Assembly: GCA_038330095.1 (NCBI GenBank)
Contig: JBBQNQ010000137.1
Location: 1 to 5,824, forward strand
Direction of reading: 5' to 3'
DNA length: 5,824 bases
Origin: JBBPZA01 sp038330095
GTDB lineage: Bacteria; Actinomycetota; Thermoleophilia; Solirubrobacterales; Solirubrobacteraceae
This document shows positions 1 through 3,849 of this stretch, one piece after another; positions within the stretch are counted from its first letter, which is position 1, and every line of letters starts with the position of its first letter. Position numbers and translations under genes: made by a program. Below the pieces are notes generated by a model that saw nothing but the letters and a program-made list of their open reading frames with translations, did no database searches and was not told where the DNA came from.

Positions 1-796
1 CCTTCTCAAACCAGGCGTCGAGCTGCAGCTGGAAGTCGAGCTCGTTAGCGAACGACCGGCCCGGCTCGAAGTTAGTCTCAAGATAGTCCTGCAGCCGCTC
101 GACGACGCCCTTGGTCTGCGGATCGGCGGGCTCGCAGAAGAACCAGTCGACGCGCAGCTGCCCGCAAAACGCGGCGAACGCGTCGGTCGGCCTCCCCTCG
201 CGCGCATGCAAGCCCGCCTGGCGGTCCCACACCAGCAGCTTCGGCAACGCCCCGAGCGACCACAGGCAGCGGCTGATCCCCCAGAGCAAGTCGGGGGCTT
301 CCTTTGAGAACACAAGCGCGCCGACGCCAGCACGCGAATAGCCCAGGCAGGCAACGACGACGTAGCCGCGCCGCGTCTGGCCGTGACCGACCGGCACCTC
401 GCGCGATGGTTCCCAGAGATCGAATTGGCAGATCTCGCCGGGCCGATAGACGGTCCGCTGAAACGTCCTTGGCGGCGGCGCGACCAGCGGCCGCAGCTCG
501 CGCAGATAGTCATCGACGATCGTCTTGCCGCCATCGAAGCCCAGCGGCGCGATCAGCTCCCGAACGCGCACCCCAGGCAGCTTCGGATCCGCGCGCAACA
601 GCCGATGGATCTCGTCCCTGAACGGATCGAGCTTCGACCCCATCGGCGACCGCCGATAGCTCGGCGGGCCCTCCGAGCGCAGCGCTCGCCGCACCGTGTT
701 GCGATCAACGCCAAAGCGCCGCGACAGCTCCTTGATCGACACGCCCCGGACGAAGTGCTCCCGGCGCAGCTCGGCCCACCGCTCCACGTCCAACAC
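1..796 (-). CDS. istA: IS21-family transposase IstA (C-terminus beyond window)
   Basis: This is a DDE/RNase H-fold transposase that cuts and joins the IS ends, normally with the AAA+ helper IstB. The 265 visible codons start MLDVERWAELRREHF. An N-terminal helix-turn-helix spans about residues 19-41 (key part IKELSRRFGVDRNTVRRAL). The catalytic core begins near 120, with D126 in QFDLWEP, D191 in LLVWDRQAG and E233 in TKGVVERL as the likely DDE triad. The GTG start at 796 is preferred because GGGAGG lies 6 bases upstream (803-808) and an in-frame stop sits at 836-838; TTG at 793 is the alternative. Whole IstA proteins are usually about 400-500 aa, so roughly half is present. The minus-strand frame is open throughout; plus-strand open frames over it are shadows. 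Family assignment rests on the HTH, the DDE spacing and the IS21-like terminus. Confidence 0.92.
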   Translation of the reverse strand, partial: MLDVERWAELRREHFVRGVSIKELSRRFGVDRNTVRRALRSEGPPSYRRSPMGSKLDPFRDEIHRLLRADPKLPGVRVRELIAPLGFDGGKTIVDDYLRELRPLVAPPPRTFQRTVYRPGEICQFDLWEPSREVPVGHGQTRRGYVVVACLGYSRAGVGALVFSKEAPDLLWGISRCLWSLGALPKLLVWDRQAGLHAREGRPTDAFAAFCGQLRVDWFFCEPADPQTKGVVERLQDYLETNFEPGRSFANELDFQLQLDAWFEK

Positions 797-802
797 CCGC
801 TT

Positions 803-808
803 CCTCCC
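803..808 (-). promoter_or_regulatory. istA ribosome binding site
   Basis: The minus strand reads GGGAGG followed by AAGCGG and then GTG. The 6-base spacing supports GTG at 796 as the istA start rather than the TTG one codon inside or the TTG at 823. Confidence 0.6.
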
Positions 809-874
809 GGCTCGACCACGCAAACCGAGCCAGGCTCAACCGACCCCCGGACGCCTCCGCCACCGCCCAGAAGG

Positions 875-924
875 GGTGCATTTTCAACCGGCGAAGGGGG
901 GTGAGTATTCACCCGGCGCCGACA
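875..924 (-). repeat. IS21 terminal direct repeats and outer end
   Basis: On the plus strand GGTGCATTTTCAACCGGCG (875-893) is repeated as GGTGAGTATTCACCCGGCG (900-918), 15 of 19 bases identical, with a 25-bp period. The outer copy continues GCCGACA to 924, so the element begins TGTCGGC on the minus strand. Repeated end motifs of this kind are the expected transposase binding sites of IS21-family elements. The position of the exact terminal base is inferred from the TGT rule and cannot be confirmed without the opposite end. Confidence 0.75.
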
Positions 925-1241
925 CCCCGCGCACGACCTTCGCGGTCGGCGTCGTGCTGACGCTGCCCGGCGCCTCCTACCTCGCGGACCTCACCAGCAT
1001 CAGCAAGCTGCACGCCGCGACCGCTGCGACCGTCCTCTTGGTCCTGATGGTCAACGTCATCATGCTGGCGCTGCTCGAGGCGCCCCTTATCGCCTTCGCG
1101 CTCGCACCGGAACGGACACCAACGGCGATCGACCGGACAAAGGCCTGGTTCGGCCGTCACGCGCGCCGGATCGCCATCATCGCGGCGGCGGCCCTGGGCG
1201 CCGCGTTCATCCTCCGGGGCCTGATCACGCTGCTGAGCTGA
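925..1241 (+). pseudogene. GAP/Sap-family membrane protein, 3' remnant cut by IS21
   Basis: About 105 codons remain, ending at TGA 1239-1241. They match my knowledge of the C-terminal half of GAP/Sap (sulfolipid-1-addressing protein-like) integral membrane proteins, typically about 220-240 aa with six TM helices and linked in mycobacteria to surface lipid export. Visible marks are the helix FAVGVVLTLPGASYLADL, a second long helix with VNVIMLALLEAPLIAF, the family-like stretch FALAPERTP, a basic loop (KAWFGRHARRIA) and a final helix ending LRGLITLLS. No start codon or ribosome site precedes it: directly upstream lies the IS21 end at 924. The frame stays open back into the IS as far as an ATG at 696, but that part is antisense to istA and not gene-like. 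The N-terminal half probably lies beyond the far end of the IS. Substrate in this organism is unknown. Confidence 0.8.
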
Positions 1242-1289
1242 GGCGTTGCCCTGACGCGGCCGAACGAGGGACCCAAAACGGCGTCGGGC

Positions 1290-1328
1290 GAGGGAGAGGG
1301 AGGTCGGAGCGGGAGAGGGGGAGGAGGG
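1290..1328 (+). other. Polypurine G-run tract (possible G-quadruplex)
   Basis: Thirty-six of 39 plus-strand bases are purines; only 1304, 1305 and 1310 are not. Five runs of three or more G occur (1292-1294, 1298-1300, 1311-1313, 1317-1321, 1326-1328). GGGAGAGGG occurs twice, 19 bases apart (1292 and 1311). The spacing permits an intramolecular G-quadruplex on the plus strand, with one long loop of about 10 bases. No function is evident. Confidence 0.45.
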
Positions 1329-1407
1329 TTGGAGCGTGTGGTCGATCGCCCACTCGCGCCCGCTCATCGCTCGAGAGGCGAGTTGGCGCCGCTATACGTG
1401 CCCCGAG

Positions 1408-1442
1408 TGACCGTTCGGCGCCGGATTTGCGCCGAGTGGTCA
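1408..1442. terminator. Long GC-rich hairpin, candidate bidirectional terminator
   Basis: TGACC (1408-1412) pairs with GGTCA (1438-1442), two G-T wobbles follow, then TCGGCGC (1415-1421) pairs with GCGCCGA (1429-1435). This gives a 14-step uninterrupted stem around a 7-base loop CGGATTT. It lies between convergent transcripts, the usual place for a two-way terminator, but no T-run follows on either strand. Terminators without a U-tail are reported in actinomycetes. It could equally be a protein binding palindrome or a dispersed palindromic repeat. The structure is seen; the role is inferred. Confidence 0.4.
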
Positions 1443-1511
1443 TCACCCACACGGCAGCGACCCCCTTCGGGCGGGTGCACGCGCTGTCGGCAACGACGCG
1501 CGGCGGTCCTG

Positions 1512-1538
1512 CGAACTCGCCTGGTTGCGGGCAGTTCG
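1512..1538 (-). terminator. Small hairpin just past the tRNA 3' end
   Basis: CGAACT (1512-1517) and AGTTCG (1533-1538) form a perfect 6-bp outer stem, with CGC/GCG (1518-1520, 1527-1529) extending it past a 3-base bulge. It begins 4 bases beyond the mature tRNA end on the minus strand, so it may end transcription or mark 3' processing. There is no T-run, and a 6-bp match can arise by chance. Confidence 0.25.
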
Positions 1539-1542
1539 AAGA

Positions 1543-1616
1543 TGCCGGAGGAGGGACTCGAACCCCCGACACGCGGATTATGATTCCGCTGCTCTAACCG
1601 ACTGAGCTACTCCGGC
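1543..1616 (-). tRNA. tRNA-Met (CAU anticodon)
   Basis: The minus strand folds as a complete 74-nt cloverleaf. Acceptor GCCGGAG pairs perfectly with CTCCGGC and the discriminator is A. The D stem is GCTC/GAGC around AGTCGGTTA. Anticodon stem GCGGA/TCCGC encloses ATCATAA, giving anticodon CAT. The T arm is GGGGG-TTCGAGT-CCCTC with one G-T pair. The fully paired first acceptor position (G1-C72) argues against initiator tRNA-fMet, which has a 1-72 mismatch. Elongator Met is therefore the best call, but tRNA-Ile2, whose CAU anticodon is converted to lysidine by TilS, cannot be excluded by eye. CCA is not encoded (the 3' flank reads TCT), so it would be added by a CCA-adding enzyme. It is divergent from the plus-strand genes starting at 1670. 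Confidence 0.9.
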
Positions 1617-1626
1617 GGGGGTGGGC

Positions 1627-1632
1627 AGTTTA
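1627..1632 (-). promoter_or_regulatory. Possible -10 box of the tRNA promoter
   Basis: The minus strand carries TAAACT, matching the TAnnnT form of a sigma-70-type -10 box, ending 10 bases before the tRNA 5' end. Transcription would then start a few bases upstream of the mature tRNA. No good -35 box is seen at the usual distance. Confidence 0.4.
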
Positions 1633-1648
1633 GTCGGCGTCCGGGGTC

Positions 1649-1654
1649 TATCCT
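1649..1654 (+). promoter_or_regulatory. Possible -10 box for the 1670 gene
   Basis: TATCCT fits TAnnnT and lies 15 bases before the ATG at 1670. It would form a compact divergent promoter region with the tRNA promoter. A -35 box is not apparent. AGGGG at 1659-1663, 6 bases before the ATG, is the likely ribosome binding site. Confidence 0.35.
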
Positions 1655-1669
1655 TACCAGGGGCAGGCG

Positions 1670-1888
1670 ATGTTCTTCTTGGTGGACACTCGTGATCGTG
1701 AGCGGCCTGAGCGGCCCGCGCCCAAGCGGTTGCCGCGGTGGCTCGCGGTGGTGGTGATCCTTTTGGTGGCGGGGCTCGCCTTCGGTGGCATCGTCGGCGT
1801 GATCGCCCTCTTCACCGCGGTGTGCCTGCTCGTCGACCGGGTGCTTCCCAGCGCGGAGTGGAGCGGGCTTCGCGACTACCGCCAGTAG
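1670..1888 (+). CDS. Small membrane protein, 72 aa, unknown function
   Basis: I do not recognise a family. The protein starts MFFLVDTRDRERPERPAP, a charged, proline-containing segment of about 23 residues. A hydrophobic stretch of about 35 residues (roughly 24-58, WLAVVVILLVAG through FTAVCLLVD) follows, long enough for one long or two short TM helices with a glycine-rich turn near 37-42. The tail (SAEWSGLRDYRQ) is short and polar. ATG at 1670 is supported by AGGGG six bases upstream and a plausible -10 box. The next gene probably starts 8 bases after its stop, so the two are likely co-transcribed. The frame is more credible than the overlapping frame (1738 onward), which is merely the upstream extension of the next gene. 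Confidence 0.6.
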   Translation: MFFLVDTRDRERPERPAPKRLPRWLAVVVILLVAGLAFGGIVGVIALFTAVCLLVDRVLPSAEWSGLRDYRQ

Positions 1889-1896
1889 CGCTCCGC

Positions 1897-2760
1897 TTGC
1901 CGCTGCTGGCCATCCCGAACGTCTCCGAGGGCCGTAGTCGCCCGGTGCTGGACGCCGTCGGCGCGGCGTTCACTGACGACGGCGGCGCCAGGCTGCTCGA
2001 TGTTCACGCCGACCCCGACCACCACCGGTCGGTATTCACGCTCGCCGGCGAGCAGGGGAGGCTCGCGCAAGCGCTCCTCGCGGGCGCGCGCGCGACGCTC
2101 GCGCGCGTGGATCTGGTCACCAACGACGGCCTGCATCCTCACGTCGGGGCGATCGACGTCGTCCCGGTGGTGCACCTGACCGACGAGCAGCGCGGGCCGG
2201 CGTGCGCCGAAGCGCTCCTGACCGCCGACCTGCTAGCGCGCGAGCTCGGGCTTCCGGTCTTCCTTTACGGCGAGCTGGCCGGCGGGCGCTCTCGGGCGCA
2301 GATCCGTGGCGGAGGACTTGCGCGGCTCGCTGAGCGGATGCGCGACGGCGAGCTCAGGCCCGACTTCGGGCCAGCGCGCGCGCGGCCGTCGGCGGGTGCT
2401 GTGCTCGTCGCCGCGCGCCCGCCGCTGGTCGCCTTCAACCTCGAGCTCGCGCCCACCGCGACGCTCGACGACGCGCGCCGGATCGCCGCGCTGGTCCGTG
2501 AGGGCGGCGAGGAGGGGCTGCCAGGGGTGCGGGCCATCGGGCTGCACCTGGCCGCCGGCGGAGCCGCGCAGGTCTCCACCAACGTCGAGGACCACGTGCG
2601 CGTCCCGCTCGCCCGCCTGCTGGATGCCGTACGCCGCCACGCCCTCGTCGTGGAGGCGGAGCTGGTCGGGCTCGCCCCGCGCGCGGCCTTCGCCGGCTGG
2701 CCCGAGGGCGTCGCCGTGCGCAACCGGCGCACCGTGGAGGACGCGCTCGGGCTCGAATGA
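1897..2760 (+). CDS. Glutamate formimidoyltransferase (stand-alone)
   Basis: This enzyme (EC 2.1.2.5) moves the formimino group of N-formimino-L-glutamate to tetrahydrofolate, the last step of one histidine degradation route; it is cytosolic. The 287-aa protein aligns well with the N-terminal transferase half of animal FTCD: IPNVSEGR (6-13), LLDVHADPDHHRSVFTLAG (33-51), LHPHVGAIDVVPVV (79-92) with H80 matching the catalytic His82 of FTCD, LGLPVFLYGELA (118-128), LRPDFGP (153-159), LVAFNLEL (177-184) and AAQVSTNVEDH (223-233). The C-terminal cyclodeaminase domain is absent, as in many bacteria. No ATG precedes the IPN motif closely; TTG at 1897 gives the family-like start MPLLAIPN, while GTG at 1858 would add 13 residues overlapping the previous gene. 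Neither has a strong ribosome site. No other histidine-degradation gene is in view, so salvage of 5-formyltetrahydrofolate is an alternative role known for some homologues. Confidence 0.87.
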   Translation: MPLLAIPNVSEGRSRPVLDAVGAAFTDDGGARLLDVHADPDHHRSVFTLAGEQGRLAQALLAGARATLARVDLVTNDGLHPHVGAIDVVPVVHLTDEQRGPACAEALLTADLLARELGLPVFLYGELAGGRSRAQIRGGGLARLAERMRDGELRPDFGPARARPSAGAVLVAARPPLVAFNLELAPTATLDDARRIAALVREGGEEGLPGVRAIGLHLAAGGAAQVSTNVEDHVRVPLARLLDAVRRHALVVEAELVGLAPRAAFAGWPEGVAVRNRRTVEDALGLE

Positions 2761-2794
2761 GGGCCAAGGCCAAGGCGGCGAGCGGCCCCCGCAC

Positions 2795-2800
2795 TAGACT
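2795..2800 (+). promoter_or_regulatory. Possible -10 box for the 2813-aspS operon
   Basis: TAGACT fits TAnnnT and ends 12 bases before the ATG at 2813. With usual -10 to start-site spacing the leader would be only a few bases long, and no Shine-Dalgarno sequence is visible before the ATG. This points to a nearly leaderless mRNA, common in actinobacteria. No clear -35 box is present. Confidence 0.4.
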
Positions 2801-2812
2801 CACCCTCGCCAG

Positions 2813-3202
2813 ATGGCCCAGACCAAGCGCAAGCGCAGATCCAAGCATCGAGGGACCCCGGTCGGGACCATCGAGTCGCGTGGGCGCACGGGTCGCAAGC
2901 CGACCGGCGCGGAGCGTAAGAGCTCCGCCAAGCCCGGGTCCAAGGAGGCCGCGCGCGAGCGGCGCCTCGCGCGCATCGACCAGCCGCCGACCTGGCGCAG
3001 CGCCGCGCCACGGGCGGTCATCGCGGCGGTCGTCCTCTTCGCCTTCCTGCTGCTGGCCTTCAAGCGCAGCGCCGGCGAGGCGCTCGTCCTGACCGCCTTC
3101 GCGCTGGTCGTCTACATCCCGATGGGCTACTACACCGACCTGATGGTCTACCGACGGCGCCAGCGCAAGAAGCAGCGCGAGAAGGAGGCCGCGAAGAAGT
3201 GA
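2813..3202 (+). CDS. Basic two-helix membrane protein, 129 aa, unknown function
   Basis: I cannot assign a named family. The first 57 residues are very basic (19 Lys/Arg, starting MAQTKRKRRSKHRGTP) and rich in Gly/Ser/Pro, so probably unstructured and cytoplasmic. Two hydrophobic helices follow at about 66-83 (APRAVIAAVVLFAFLLLAF) and 88-104 (GEALVLTAFALVVYIPM), separated by a short KRSA turn. The end (YRRRQRKKQREKEAAKK) is again highly basic. Both termini should lie in the cytoplasm by the positive-inside rule, where they could contact RNA, ribosomes or acidic lipid; that is speculation. ATG at 2813 has no ribosome site but a -10-like box at 2795-2800. Its TGA overlaps the GTG of the hydrolase gene by 4 bases, so translation is probably coupled. 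GC-rich codon use matches its neighbours. Confidence 0.75.
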   Translation: MAQTKRKRRSKHRGTPVGTIESRGRTGRKPTGAERKSSAKPGSKEAARERRLARIDQPPTWRSAAPRAVIAAVVLFAFLLLAFKRSAGEALVLTAFALVVYIPMGYYTDLMVYRRRQRKKQREKEAAKK

Positions 3203-3849
3203 TCGACGTGCGCTCGTTCACCGTCGGCCCCGTTCAGGAGAACTGCTTCGTGGCGCGCCGCAAGGGCGCGACCGAGGCGATCGTCGTCGACCCCGGCGAC
3301 GAGCCCGACCGCATCCTCGCCGCGATCGACGGCCTCGGGCTCGAGGTCAAGGGGATCCTCCTGACCCACACGCACTTCGACCATGTCGGCGCCGTCGCCC
3401 CCGTCGCGCGCGCCACCGGGGCGCCCGTGTGGTGTCCAGAGCTCGAGGTCGGAGTACTCGCGGACATCATGAGCTACGTGCCGTGGCCGGGCTTCGGCCC
3501 CTTCGAGAGCTACGACGCCGACCACACGGTGACCGGCGGCGAGCGCCTCGAGCTGGCTGGAATGGAGATCGACGTGCTCTTCACCCCGGGCCACAGCCCG
3601 GGGCACGTGACCTACGCGGTCGCCGGCGAGGACGCGCTGTTCTCGGGCGACGTCCTGTTCCAGGGCTCGATCGGGCGCACCGACCTGCCGGGCGGCGACA
3701 CGCCGACGCTCATGGCCTCCATCGCCACGCTGCTCGACCGCTTCGAAGACGAGACAACGGTCTACCCCGGGCACATGGGCGTCACGACGCTCGGTCGCGA
3801 ACGGGCCACCAACCCCTTCCTCGCCGAGCTCTCCAGCACACGCCGCTAG
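3199..3849 (+). CDS. Metallo-beta-lactamase-fold hydrolase, glyoxalase II/YcbL-like
   Basis: This 216-aa soluble protein shows the complete zinc-site set of the fold: THTHFDHVG (56-64; H57, H59, D61, H62), H132 in FTPGHSPGH, D151 in LFSGDVLF and H192 in VYPGHMG. GRTDLPGG (159-166) is typical of YcbL-type members, and length fits the short glyoxalase II-like class lacking the C-terminal domain of true GloB. The likely reaction is hydrolysis of a thioester such as S-lactoylglutathione or another thiol adduct, but the substrate cannot be told from sequence; a high-GC actinomycete would more likely use mycothiol than glutathione. The GTG start at 3199 overlaps the preceding stop as GTGA, with GGAGG at 3184-3188, 10 bases upstream. 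It is followed by hisS with 1-base overlap. MBL genes beside hisS-aspS are common in Gram-positive genomes. Confidence 0.9.
   Translation: MIDVRSFTVGPVQENCFVARRKGATEAIVVDPGDEPDRILAAIDGLGLEVKGILLTHTHFDHVGAVAPVARATGAPVWCPELEVGVLADIMSYVPWPGFGPFESYDADHTVTGGERLELAGMEIDVLFTPGHSPGHVTYAVAGEDALFSGDVLFQGSIGRTDLPGGDTPTLMASIATLLDRFEDETTVYPGHMGVTTLGRERATNPFLAELSSTRR

Larger units (their letters stand above)
1..924 (-). mobile_element. IS21-family insertion sequence, 5' end (partial)
   Basis: The window opens inside an IS21-type element oriented right to left. Its outer end is placed at 924 because the minus strand there begins TGTCGGCGCCGG; IS21-family ends characteristically start with TGT. Two imperfect direct repeats just inside the terminus (875-893 and 900-918) are the multiple terminal repeats typical of this family. 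The transposase gene istA follows inward, starting at 796. The rest of istA, any istB helper ATPase gene and the other end lie left of position 1, so neither the target-site duplication nor the total length can be read. The element sits against the 3' half of a GAP-family gene, which it appears to interrupt. The transposase frame shows no stop or frameshift within the window, so the copy may still be active. Confidence 0.85.
1242..1542. other. Non-coding interval between converging genes
   Basis: No convincing gene is present in these 301 bases. It separates the plus-strand GAP remnant from the minus-strand tRNA, so transcripts converge here. Frames crossing it lack family motifs and ribosome sites; those reaching the tRNA give the MPEEGLEPPTRGL or SGVRVPPPAS type of peptide familiar from spurious translation of tRNA genes. 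It contains a polypurine tract (1290-1328), a long hairpin (1408-1442) and a smaller hairpin next to the tRNA 3' end (1512-1538), annotated separately. Confidence 0.7.

Noticed and set aside
304..904. Long plus-strand and minus-strand frames over the istA region
   Set aside because: They overlap the istA frame, which has a clear HTH, DDE residues, start and ribosome site. Their predicted peptides are Arg/Ala/Pro-rich and motif-free, typical of shadows in GC-rich DNA.
1456..1490. Hairpin around ACCCCCTTCGGGCGGGT
   Set aside because: The stem has a C-C mismatch and a tiny loop; too weak to call beside the much stronger hairpin at 1408-1442.
1225..1583. Frames ending in or starting from the tRNA (peptides such as MPEEGLEPPTRGL and MSGVRVPPPASSN)
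   Set aside because: These peptides are known artefacts of translating tRNA genes and their flanks; there is no ribosome site or conserved domain.
1738..1896. Upstream extension of the formimidoyltransferase to ATG 1738
   Set aside because: The added residues are basic and low-complexity, overlap the 72-aa gene out of frame, and lie far before the conserved IPNVSEG motif, which in the family is near residue 6-12.
2761..2812. Terminator or T-box-like leader before the 2813-aspS genes
   Set aside because: Only a weak 5-bp GGGCC/GGCCC match with a long loop is seen, with no T-run and no room or motif for a T-box.
2265..3011. Minus-strand 248-aa frame over the formimidoyltransferase and the 2813 gene
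   Set aside because: Composition is Ser/Arg/Ala-rich with no motif, and it crosses two plus-strand genes with recognised features.
3429..3848. 140-codon N-terminal extension of HisRS
   Set aside because: It overlaps the hydrolase gene in another frame and has no HisRS features; the GTG at 3849 gives normal length and N-terminus.
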